Both the position numbers and the translations under genes were made by a program. DNA of 41,478 nucleotides from an uncultured Actinomycetes bacterium (lineage in GTDB: Bacteria > Actinomycetota > Acidimicrobiia > Acidimicrobiales > RAAP-2): assembly GCA_903870905.1 (NCBI GenBank), contig CAIQEU010000007.1, positions 1 through 41,478 on the forward strand, written 5' to 3'. Below the pieces are notes generated by a model. It did not search any database. It saw only the letters and a program-made list of their open reading frames with translations, and had not been told where the DNA came from. This document shows, in pieces, positions 23,734 through 33,424 of this stretch. How positions within the stretch are numbered: the first letter of the stretch is position 1; each line of letters begins with the position of its first letter.

Positions 23734-26049
23734 TCATGGACGACGCAGCGGTGCCACCGAGAGCAGCAAGTTCTTCTCACCAACGTCTGCGAAGCGCACC
23801 TTCGCCGCAGCCATTTCTCCACTCCCCGAGGTTGACACCACGACACCCGCTCCCCACCGCTCGTGGATGACGGTCTCCCCAGCGGTCAAGTTGAGTCGTT
23901 CCGCCCCAGAGGTTGGTGCCGGTGGACGCTTGAACGCCGAAGGCCGGCCGAACACCCGACCGTCGTCGTCGCTCGGCCGCTCGAAGACCGGATCGTCGTT
24001 CCAGCGGCTGGGTCGTGGCATGCCGGCCGAGCCCAGGCGCACGGTCAGGTTCTCGGGGATCTCGGCGAGGAACCTGCTCGGCAGCGAGGTCGAGAACCCC
24101 GACCCTTGCTCACCGCCGAACCGGAAGCGTCGCTCAGCGTGGGTGAGCGCCAAGATTCGTCGGGCTCGAGTGATCCCCACGTAAGCGAGGCGTCGTTCCT
24201 CTTCGAGTTGCTCCTCGTCATCTCGGGACGAGAAGTGAGGGAAGATGCCCTCTTCGAGACCGGTGATGAACGCCGCTTGGTACTCGAGCCCCTTGGCCAC
24301 GTGCAAGGTCATCAAGCTGACCTTCGGCGCGTCGTCGTTCAGATCATCTTGCGCCGAGACGAGTGCTGCGGACTCGAGGAACTCATCGATGGTCTCAATG
24401 ACGCCATCGGCTTCCATCTGCGCAACGGAGTTGATGAGCTCGTGCAGGTTCTCGAGTCGAGACTCCGCCTCAATGGATTGTTCGGCGATGAGCTCGGCTT
24501 CGATACCGGAGCGATGGAAGACCTCGGCGAGGAGCGCGGAGGGCGTGAGCGTCTGAGCTTCAGTGCGCAAGGTCTCGAGCAGACCCGCCAGGCCAGTCGT
24601 CGCCGAAGCGGCCTTGGCCGTTAACCCCGCCTCGGCGGCTCGCTCCAGCGCCTCGCCGAACGAGATCCCCGACCGAGCAGCGAAGGAGCCGAGTTTGGTG
24701 ACCGAGGTCTGCCCAATCCCGCGCTTTGGCACGTTGATGATCCGACGGGCGGAGACCTCGTCGTCACGGTTGCGGATGAGGCGGACGTAGGCGAGGAGAT
24801 CGCGGATCTCTCGCCGGTCGTAGAAGCGAGTGGCGCCGACCAAGCGGTGGGCAATTCCTGCGCGGTTGAATTCTTCTTCGAGGACACGACTTTGGGCATT
24901 GGTGCGGTAGAAGATCGCAATCTCACTCAGGTCGATGCCCTCGTTGTGGTTGAGACGGACGACTTCAGCAGCAACCCACGCTGCCTCGTCCCGCTCGTCC
25001 ATGGCGCCGTAGACCGTGATCGGCACCCCGTCGCCCTCTTCGGTGAAGAGGTTCTTGACCACTCGGCTGGCGTTGTTGGAGATCACGGCGTTGGCGGCGT
25101 CCAAGATGCGCTGGGTCGATCGGAAGTTCTGCTCCAAGACGACAACGGTGGCGTCGGGGAACGTCGACTCGAAGTCCAAGATGTTGCGGATATCTGCGGC
25201 CCGGAACCGGTAGATCGACTGGTCGGAGTCACCAACCACGCAGACCTGTCGGTGCTCTCTCGTGAGCTGGAAGACGAGCTCGTTCTGGGCCCGGTTCGTG
25301 TCTTGGAACTCATCGACGAGGACGTGGCGGAATCGGTGCGCGTAGGCCTCGCGAATCTCTTCGTTGCGGCGGAAGAGTTCAACGGGCTTGTTGAGGAGGT
25401 CATCGAAGTCCACCGCACTGGCGGCGAAGAGCCGGCGCTCGTACTGCTCGAAGACCTCACCGGTGATCTGATGGAACGGGCCTTGGTAGAAGCCGGTGCC
25501 CTCGAGGAACTCCGCTGGGGTTTGGAGGTTGGCCTTGGCCAGGGAGATCTTCGACGCCACCGCCTTGGGCGTCAGTTTCTTCGGGTCGACGTCACGCTCT
25601 CGGAGGAGCTCTTGGATGAGCCGGCGAGAGTCGGTGTCGTCGTAGAGCGTGAGGCGCTGCTTATACCCAAGCGCCTCCGCCTCGTACTGCAAGATGCGGA
25701 AGAACGCCTTGTGGAAGGTCATCACCCACATCCGCCGCGCCCGCTCGCCGACGAGGGCGACCAGGCGCTCCACCATCTCGTTGGCGGCCTTGTTGGTGAA
25801 GGTGATGGCCAAGATATCTTGGGGTTCAGCGTCGCCGGTGGCTAAGAGGTGCGCGATTCGGCGCGTCAGCACTCGGGTCTTGCCAGATCCAGCACCCGCC
25901 ACGATGAGGAGGGGCCCGCCGCGGTGCTCGACCGCATCGCGTTGGGGTCCCGTCAAGCCGTCGACGAGTTCATCGGGAGTCTGTGGACCTCGTCGGGCCT
26001 GGGCAGCGTGGAGCCCACCGAAGAGATCCACCTGGTCGAATCCACTCAT
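23734..26049 (-). CDS. pcrA: ATP-dependent DNA helicase PcrA/UvrD
   Basis: This 771-residue superfamily 1A helicase acts in DNA repair and in removing proteins from DNA. All motifs are present: Walker A AGAGSGKT (51-58), DEFQDTN, GDSDQSIY, LEQNFRST, LMTLHVAKGLEYQ and RRLAYVGITRARR. The C-terminal 45 residues (GETVIHERWGAGVVVS...VRFADVGEKNLLLS) form the Tudor-like tail that binds RNA polymerase in PcrA/UvrD. No obvious Shine-Dalgarno precedes the ATG. A 17-codon open frame whose stop overlaps this ATG may couple its translation. It is divergent from the ABC exporter genes. Confidence 0.96.
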   Translation of the reverse strand: MSGFDQVDLFGGLHAAQARRGPQTPDELVDGLTGPQRDAVEHRGGPLLIVAGAGSGKTRVLTRRIAHLLATGDAEPQDILAITFTNKAANEMVERLVALVGERARRMWVMTFHKAFFRILQYEAEALGYKQRLTLYDDTDSRRLIQELLRERDVDPKKLTPKAVASKISLAKANLQTPAEFLEGTGFYQGPFHQITGEVFEQYERRLFAASAVDFDDLLNKPVELFRRNEEIREAYAHRFRHVLVDEFQDTNRAQNELVFQLTREHRQVCVVGDSDQSIYRFRAADIRNILDFESTFPDATVVVLEQNFRSTQRILDAANAVISNNASRVVKNLFTEEGDGVPITVYGAMDERDEAAWVAAEVVRLNHNEGIDLSEIAIFYRTNAQSRVLEEEFNRAGIAHRLVGATRFYDRREIRDLLAYVRLIRNRDDEVSARRIINVPKRGIGQTSVTKLGSFAARSGISFGEALERAAEAGLTAKAASATTGLAGLLETLRTEAQTLTPSALLAEVFHRSGIEAELIAEQSIEAESRLENLHELINSVAQMEADGVIETIDEFLESAALVSAQDDLNDDAPKVSLMTLHVAKGLEYQAAFITGLEEGIFPHFSSRDDEEQLEEERRLAYVGITRARRILALTHAERRFRFGGEQGSGFSTSLPSRFLAEIPENLTVRLGSAGMPRPSRWNDDPVFERPSDDDGRVFGRPSAFKRPPAPTSGAERLNLTAGETVIHERWGAGVVVSTSGSGEMAAAKVRFADVGEKNLLLSVAPLRRP

Positions 26050-26099
26050 GACCGCGCCTCAGCGTTCTCCAACTGCGACGTCCCCCCGGTGCTGGCCAT
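26046..26099 (-). CDS. Possible 17-codon leader peptide overlapping the pcrA start
   Basis: An ATG at 26099 opens a 17-codon frame (MASTGGTSQLENAEARS) whose TGA overlaps the pcrA ATG as ATGA. A TACGCT box 8 nt before this ATG could place a near-leaderless transcript start here, with pcrA then translated by termination-reinitiation. This would explain the poor ribosome site of pcrA. The peptide has no known features and the frame could be chance. Confidence 0.3.
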   Translation of the reverse strand: MASTGGTSQLENAEARS

Positions 26100-26107
26100 A
26101 GGGGTCG

Positions 26108-26113
26108 AGCGTA
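26108..26113 (-). promoter_or_regulatory. Possible -10 box for pcrA
   Basis: TACGCT on the minus strand lies 8 nt before the ATG of the possible leader peptide and about 58 nt before pcrA. There is no clear -35 box. It is one of two divergent -10-like boxes in the 116-bp pcrA/ABC gap. Confidence 0.3.
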
Positions 26114-26150
26114 CCGTTCAGGTCAGGCATCGACGCCGACTCCTGTCTTG

Positions 26151-26156
26151 TAGCGT
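26151..26156 (+). promoter_or_regulatory. Possible -10 box for the ABC exporter operon
   Basis: TAGCGT is followed by 9 nt and the ATG at 26166, predicting a leader of only 2-3 nt. No Shine-Dalgarno is present. Spacing is slightly longer than in the other leaderless candidates here. Confidence 0.4.
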
Positions 26157-26165
26157 GACTGGGCT

Positions 26166-27860
26166 ATGCGTACGATGCCCGTCGAGGATCCAGGAACCCC
26201 TGACCTCCAGTCCCCGGCGCGCTTTCTCATCTGGGTCGGCAAGCAGCAACTGTCGACCCTGCTCGGTGGGTTGATCTTCGGGGTGACCTGGATGTTGGCC
26301 CAAGCGTTGACGCCTGCGGTGATCGGTCAAGGGATCAACGCCATCAAGCGTGGCGACCACCACGCGCTCGTTACTTGGTCCGCCGCCGTGTTTGGGCTCG
26401 GGATCGCCATGGCGATCTCTGGTGTCGTCCGCCACCGATTCGCAGTCACGAACTGGATCGTGGCTGCCTTCCGCACCGTCCAACTCCTCGGCGAGCACGT
26501 GGCCGATGCTGGTATGCCGATCACCGCAACTATTGCCACTGGTGACGTCGTCAACACCATGGCTTCAGACGCCATGCGGATCGGTGGCGCCTACGACGTG
26601 GTCGCTCGATTCGTCGGTGCCATCGTCTCCTACCTCGTCGTGGCCTTCATCATGCTGCGCACGAGTGTGCTCCTCGGGACCATCGTGCTCGTGGGTGTTC
26701 CCCTCCTCGTGCTCGGCATCAGCCCCCTCATCAAGCCCCTCCAACAACGTCAGATGGCAGTTCGCGAGCAGGCTGGGAAGCTCACCGCTGTTGGCGCCGA
26801 CACCGTGGCCGGCCTCCGCATCCTGCGCGGCATCGGGGGCGAAGGCGTCTTCTTCGATCGCTACCGATCGCGCAGCCAAGACGTCCGAGCTGCTGGCGTG
26901 GCGGCAGCAACGCCCCAGGCCACCCTCGACACCGCACAGGTTGCCCTTCCGGCGATCTTCATCTTGGTCGTGACCTGGGTGGGTGCTCGCCTCACGATCT
27001 CCCACGAATTGAATGCTGGACAGCTCGTCGCGTTCTACGGCTACGCCGTGTTCCTGGTCGCCCCCCTGCGCACGGCAACCGAATTCGTGGAGAAGGTGAC
27101 CCGGGCCCTCGTCGGTGCCCGCAAGGTCATCGCCGTGCTGAGCATTGCCCCACTCGGTCGACACGATGCCAGTACCGCCTCGCCACCAGTTGGCAGTGCA
27201 CTCGAGGATCTCGTCACCGGTCTCCACGTCCCAGGGGGAACGTTCTGTGCCGTCGTGTCCGAAGACCCGAGTATCGCGGCATCGGTTGCAGAGCGGCTCG
27301 GCGCCTTCGCCGCTCCAGCTGGTCGCCTCGGTGGCACTGAACTCACCGAATTGGCCATTACCGAAGTCCGGCGTCGGATCGTGGTCTCTGAGACCGAGCC
27401 TCGCCTGTTCAGCGGACCCCTGCGGGGTGAACTCGATCCGACAGAGTCCGCCAGCGAGGTCGACCTCGCTGCTGCACTCCACGTGGCAGCCGCGCACGAC
27501 GTGATCGACGCCCTCCCAGCCGGCCTCGATGAGATCGTCGAGGAACGAGGACGGAGTTTCTCCGGTGGACAGCGTCAGCGCTTGGCGCTCACCCGTGCGC
27601 TCCTGACCAACGCCGAGGTCCTCATCCTCATCGAGCCAACGAGTGCCGTCGACGCCCATACCGAGATGGCGATTGCCGAGCGACTCCGTGCCGCACGTGC
27701 GGGCAAGACCACCGTCGTCGTGACCTCATCACCACTCCTCCTCGATCGCTGCGACCTCGTGGCCTTCGTCGCTGGCGAGACGTTGGTAGCCACTGGCACC
27801 CACCGTGAACTGCTGAGCACGCCGGCGTACACCGCAACCGTCCTGCGAGGCGCGGACTAA
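26166..27860 (+). CDS. ABC exporter half-transporter with degenerate nucleotide-binding domain
   Basis: The 564-residue protein has a type I exporter membrane domain (about residues 20-310, six segments) and a C-terminal ABC domain. The P-loop is gone: the region is VVSEDPSIAASV (363-374) with no Gly-Lys-Ser/Thr. The Q-loop position reads SETEPRLFSG. Walker B is VLILIEPTSAVD, with Ile for the Asp but the Glu kept. The switch His region is TSSP. In contrast, the signature FSGGQRQRL (465-473) is intact. The stop overlaps the start of the partner gene (TAATG). The loss pattern complements the partner, so this is a functional asymmetric heterodimer subunit rather than a decaying gene. Substrate unknown; drug or lipid export is typical. 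Confidence 0.88.
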   Translation: MRTMPVEDPGTPDLQSPARFLIWVGKQQLSTLLGGLIFGVTWMLAQALTPAVIGQGINAIKRGDHHALVTWSAAVFGLGIAMAISGVVRHRFAVTNWIVAAFRTVQLLGEHVADAGMPITATIATGDVVNTMASDAMRIGGAYDVVARFVGAIVSYLVVAFIMLRTSVLLGTIVLVGVPLLVLGISPLIKPLQQRQMAVREQAGKLTAVGADTVAGLRILRGIGGEGVFFDRYRSRSQDVRAAGVAAATPQATLDTAQVALPAIFILVVTWVGARLTISHELNAGQLVAFYGYAVFLVAPLRTATEFVEKVTRALVGARKVIAVLSIAPLGRHDASTASPPVGSALEDLVTGLHVPGGTFCAVVSEDPSIAASVAERLGAFAAPAGRLGGTELTELAITEVRRRIVVSETEPRLFSGPLRGELDPTESASEVDLAAALHVAAAHDVIDALPAGLDEIVEERGRSFSGGQRQRLALTRALLTNAEVLILIEPTSAVDAHTEMAIAERLRAARAGKTTVVVTSSPLLLDRCDLVAFVAGETLVATGTHRELLSTPAYTATVLRGAD

Positions 27861-29602
27861 TGGCCACCCCGCTTCCCGTCGCCGATGCTCGAGAGACACG
27901 GGTCCAAGCCATGGCCTACCTGCGCCGGCACCGTCGCGGGTTCATCCTGATCGTCCTCACCCAAACCGTCGCCGCCCTCTGCGGCCTCGTCGGCCCGTTC
28001 CTCCTCGGACGGCTCGTCAACGACATTGGCAACGGGCTGACGATGCACACGGTCAACATCTTGGCCGGACTCCTCGCCGCTGCGCTCATCTTGCAGAGCG
28101 CCTTCACGTTCTTGACGAGACGCCAGAGCTACATCCTCGGAGAAGAAGTCTTCGCCGAGTTGCGAGAGAACTTCCTCGGGCGACTCTTGGAACTCCCCCT
28201 CTCGGTCGTCGAGCGAGCGGGGACCGGTGACCTGTTAGCCCGAACGACCAACGACATGGACGCGCTCGCCTACACCGTGCGGTTCGCGGTCCCTGAATCA
28301 CTGGTGGCGATCGTGACCCTCGTCGTGACCATCGTGGCCGTCATCGCCACCTTGCCGGTCATGGGACTCGTCTGTTTGACCGGGACGCCTCTCCTCGTCC
28401 TCGGCACCCGGTGGTACCTCTCCCGAGCGCCCGAGAGCTACCGCCGAGAACGTGCCAGTTACGCCACCATGTCGGGAACCTTCTCTGAAACTGCTGATGG
28501 CGCTCGCACCGTCGACGCCTTGAGCCTCGCCGAGCGCCAGAAGCAGCGACTCCGCCGTGACCTCGCCGAGTCCTACAAGTGGGAGCGGCGCAACCTCTTC
28601 CTGCGCTGCACGTGGTTTCCCTTCGTCGATGCTGGCCTCTCCCTCCCGGTTGCGCTCTCGGTCTTCGTTGGTGGCCTGCTCTGCTTCTCGCACCATGCAA
28701 CCGTCGGCCAAGTCACCGCCGTCACCTTGTACGTCCAACAACTCGGAGATCCGCTCGACCGATTGCTGTCGTGGCTCGACGAGCTCCAGATCGGGACCTC
28801 GGCGCTGGCCCGACTGTTCGGCGTGGCCCTCGTCGCCGATGACCGGACCCCAACCGGGGCTGTGCCGGAAGATGAAGCGATCACGGCCACCGACGTCACC
28901 TACGCCTACCGAGAAGGTCACGACGTCCTCCGAAATGTGTCGGTCGCCCTCACGCCCGGGGAGCGCCTCGCCATCGTGGGACCCTCGGGTGCGGGAAAGT
29001 CCACCCTCGGACGGCTCCTCGCTGGCATCGATGGGCCTCGTCTCGGCAGCGTGGACGTGGGCGACGTGCCGCTCACCGACCTCGCCCTCAATGACCTCCG
29101 AGGCCATGTGGCGCTCGTCACCCAAGAGCACCACCTCTTCATTGGATCCGTCCGAGACAACCTGATCCTCGCCCGCCCCGGAGCCGACGATGCTGCCCTC
29201 CTCGCTGCGCTCGACGCCGTCGACGCAAAGGGGTGGGTCCTCGAGCTGCCGAGTGGTCTCGACACCGAGATTGGCTCGATTGGCCACCAGCTCTCCCCAA
29301 GCCAAGCGCAGCAGTTGTCGCTCGCTCGACTCGTCCTCGCTGATCCCCACACCTTGGTCCTCGACGAAGCCACCAGCCTCCTCGACCCCCGAGCTGCTCG
29401 CCACCTCGAGCGGTCCCTATCGGCCGTCGTCGACGGCCGAACCGTTGTCGCCATCGCCCACCGCCTCCACACCGCCCACGACGCCGACCGGGTCGCAGTC
29501 GTCGACGGCGGGCAGATCACCGAACTTGGAACCCACGACGAACTCATCGAACGCAACGGCTCCTACGCCGCCTTGTGGCGGAGCTGGCGCGACGAGGCCT
29601 AA
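27860..29602 (+). CDS. ABC exporter half-transporter, catalytic partner
   Basis: The 580-residue protein has an N-terminal six-helix exporter domain (about 30-310) and a C-terminal ABC domain. Walker A GPSGAGKST (374-382), Q-loop LVTQEHHLF, Walker B TLVLDEATS and the switch His in AIAHRL are all intact. The signature, however, is LSPSQAQQL (from residue 478) instead of LSGGQ. It is translated with the upstream half-transporter (TAATG overlap). In the heterodimer its Walker A would face the partner's intact signature to make one competent ATP site. The other site has neither a P-loop nor a proper signature. Confidence 0.92.
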   Translation: MATPLPVADARETRVQAMAYLRRHRRGFILIVLTQTVAALCGLVGPFLLGRLVNDIGNGLTMHTVNILAGLLAAALILQSAFTFLTRRQSYILGEEVFAELRENFLGRLLELPLSVVERAGTGDLLARTTNDMDALAYTVRFAVPESLVAIVTLVVTIVAVIATLPVMGLVCLTGTPLLVLGTRWYLSRAPESYRRERASYATMSGTFSETADGARTVDALSLAERQKQRLRRDLAESYKWERRNLFLRCTWFPFVDAGLSLPVALSVFVGGLLCFSHHATVGQVTAVTLYVQQLGDPLDRLLSWLDELQIGTSALARLFGVALVADDRTPTGAVPEDEAITATDVTYAYREGHDVLRNVSVALTPGERLAIVGPSGAGKSTLGRLLAGIDGPRLGSVDVGDVPLTDLALNDLRGHVALVTQEHHLFIGSVRDNLILARPGADDAALLAALDAVDAKGWVLELPSGLDTEIGSIGHQLSPSQAQQLSLARLVLADPHTLVLDEATSLLDPRAARHLERSLSAVVDGRTVVAIAHRLHTAHDADRVAVVDGGQITELGTHDELIERNGSYAALWRSWRDEA

Positions 29603-29626
29603 TGGGTCAGGGCCTGTGCTCAGCAG

Positions 29627-29632
29627 TAGCAT
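29627..29632 (+). promoter_or_regulatory. -10 box of a predicted leaderless promoter for the membrane-anchored protein
   Basis: TAGCAT is followed by exactly 6 nt (GCGGCC) and GTG at 29639. It lies in the 36-nt gap after the ABC genes, so the downstream gene may have its own leaderless mRNA. Confidence 0.5.
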
Positions 29633-29638
29633 GCGGCC

Positions 29639-30625
29639 GTGACTGATGCTCCGTCGATCAAGCTCAAGTACCTCATCGCCGGCGTTGCCGCCAGCGTGCT
29701 CCTCGCCGTTGTCGCTGTTGTCGGCATTGTGCTGGTCGTTGCTCCCGCCAGCCCCACGGTTGCCGAAGAGCACCGCGCACTCGCCACGACGCCTGGACCG
29801 ACGGGGCTGACCGCCGGCACCACGCCGACGCGCGCGAACACCGTCTGGGTGACCGCGTGGCAACCGCAGCACTCCCTCGCCGAGCTCCTGAGCCTACCGA
29901 CGGGACGAGTCCTCAACCAGATCATCTGCAAAGGTCCTGACGGCACGACGAATGATCTGAGCGCCACCGTGGTGGGCACCGCAGCATCCCTCCTCATCGT
30001 CGGGCTGACGAACCACCACACCGAGCGCACCTGGACCAACGTGCTGGCCTACTACGACGCAGCGACGGGAGCACCTCGTGGTTACACCCCGCTCCCAGAC
30101 GGCGCCATCAGAGACCTCAACACCAGTGCCACTGGGATGGGCGTCGACGTCCTCATCACGACGGGCCGCAGCGCCACCGACGTTGTTGTCAACGCCACCG
30201 CGCACCTCGCGGTGATCCCACCAACCGCCCCTGATCACACCGAGGTGGTTCGGCTCCCTGCGGCGACCATTGGCATGGTGCTCACGACGAACAACGCCAA
30301 GATCTACGCCCTCGAGCGCAACGGACGCGTCGCCGTGATTGACCGGAGCAGCGGCCAGGTGACGGGGACCATCACCGTCGATCCGGCGTCGTCTCGAATC
30401 GGTATCTCGGGCGACGGCACCGTGCTCTACCTCTTGGTGCCCGGAGCGAACGGCGGCCACGACCGCGTCGACCTCTACCGAGCGAGCGTTGGAGAGTTCG
30501 TGGTTGCCATGGACGCACCGCCACACACGCACTGGATTCTGCCAACCGCCAATGGCGAACGCATGGTCGATTTCGCCGGCACCTCGACCTCGGGGACGAT
30601 CGCCCAGTACCGAATGCTCGGCTAG
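29639..30625 (+). CDS. Membrane-anchored extracytoplasmic protein, possible beta-propeller
   Basis: The 328-residue protein has a short cytoplasmic start, one membrane helix (about 11-36) and an exported remainder. The outer part has repeated strand-rich segments with patterns like KIYALERNGRVAVIDRSSGQVTGTITV and SRIGISGDGTVLYLLVPG, reminiscent of WD/YVTN-type propeller blades. I do not recognise a named family. It follows the ABC exporter by 36 nt and converges on guaA (10-bp gap). A role as an accessory or sensor for the exporter is possible but not shown. Start GTG is set by the -10 box 6 nt upstream. Confidence 0.75.
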   Translation: MTDAPSIKLKYLIAGVAASVLLAVVAVVGIVLVVAPASPTVAEEHRALATTPGPTGLTAGTTPTRANTVWVTAWQPQHSLAELLSLPTGRVLNQIICKGPDGTTNDLSATVVGTAASLLIVGLTNHHTERTWTNVLAYYDAATGAPRGYTPLPDGAIRDLNTSATGMGVDVLITTGRSATDVVVNATAHLAVIPPTAPDHTEVVRLPAATIGMVLTTNNAKIYALERNGRVAVIDRSSGQVTGTITVDPASSRIGISGDGTVLYLLVPGANGGHDRVDLYRASVGEFVVAMDAPPHTHWILPTANGERMVDFAGTSTSGTIAQYRMLG

Positions 30626-30635
30626 GGCGTTCGAC

Positions 30636-32179
<1,544 letters not shown>

Positions 32180-32183
<4 letters not shown>

Positions 32184-33346
32184 TGACCCATTCCAACGCC
32201 CTGGCTGCGCTGGAGCTGCTTGCCCTCAGTCTGCAGAGAAGGTGCGATCATGACCTCGGCCTTCTGGAACTCCTTGACCGTCTCGTAGCCACAGGTGGCC
32301 ATCGAGGTACGCAGTGCACCCATCAGGTTCATGCGTCCGTCGTTCTCGTGCGCTGGGCCGAGCAGGATCTCCTTGAGCGTGCCGCGCACGGTGGTCTTCA
32401 CTCGGGCGCCACGCGGGAGCGTGGGGTGGAAGGTCGCCATGCCCCAGTGGAATCCACGAGCCGGCGCTTCAACCGCCGAGGACAGCGGGGAGCCAATCAT
32501 GACCGCATCTGCGCCACAGGCGATGGCCTTGGCGATGTCGCCACCCTTGGACATGCCGCCATCGGCGATGACGTGCACGTAGACACCGGTCTCGTCCAAG
32601 TGGCGCATCCGAGCGCCAGCGACGTCGGCAATGGCGGTGGCTTGAGGCACACCAATGCCGAGCACACCACGGGTGGTGCAGGCGTTACCGGGACCGACGC
32701 CGACGAGCACGCCGGCAGCTCCCGTGCGCATGAGGTGCAGGGCTGCTTGGTAGCTCGCGCATCCACCGACGATGGTTGGAATCTCGAACTCTCGGATGAA
32801 GCGCTTCAAGTTGAGCGGCTCGACCGTCTTCGACACGTGCTCAGCGGAGACCACGGTGCCTTGGATCACGAGCAGGTCGAGACCGGCAGCCTTGATGGCC
32901 TCTTGCATGAAGGCCGTGCGCTGCGGGGTCACGCTCGCACACGAGATCACGCCCGCTGCCCTGATCTCCTCGATGCGGGCCTGGACGAGTTCGAGCTTGA
33001 TGGGTTCGGCGTACATCTGCTGCATGCGAGCAGTCGCCTTCTCGTCGTCGAGCTCACGGATCTCGTCGAAGAGTGGGGTTGGGTCCTCGTAGCGAGTCCA
33101 CAGACCTTCGAGGTTGAGGCAGCCCACGCCGCCGAGTTGGCCGAGGGCGATCGCCGTCGCAGGGGAGACCACGCCGTCCATGCCCGAGGCCATGAGCGGA
33201 AGCTCAAACTTGTAGGCGTCGATCTGCCAAGAGATGTCGACATCCTCGGGGTCACGCGTGCGACGCGTCGGGACGATGGCAATGTCGTCGAAGCCGTAGG
33301 CCTTGCGGCCCGACTTGAAGATGCCGATCTCTACCTCAGAAGCCAT
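32180..33346 (-). CDS. guaB3: GuaB3-family IMP dehydrogenase-related protein
   Basis: This 388-residue TIM-barrel protein lacks the CBS domains of classical IMP dehydrogenase. The catalytic-cysteine loop reads [11 protein letters not shown] (IMPDH: GPGSxCxT), so Cys and Thr are retained. [32 protein letters not shown] is the phosphate-binding region. GuaB3 is widespread in actinobacteria and cyanobacteria, and IMPDH activity has been reported for a cyanobacterial member. Cotranscription with guaA supports a role in GMP synthesis here. The ATG at 33346 has GGAGG at good spacing; a longer in-frame start 10 codons upstream does not. Confidence 0.93.
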
Positions 33347-33424
33347 GATTCCTCCGCTCAGCGCCCGGCCCTGCAACCGTTCTCTGCGGCCAATCTAGTA
33401 GAGGATCACGAGCGCCCTACCGGG

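Noticed and set aside
26166-27860. First ABC gene as a pseudogene, because Walker A is missing
   Set aside because: The reading frame is complete, the membrane domain and LSGGQ signature are intact, and the lost motifs are exactly those kept by the coupled partner, so a functional asymmetric subunit is more likely.
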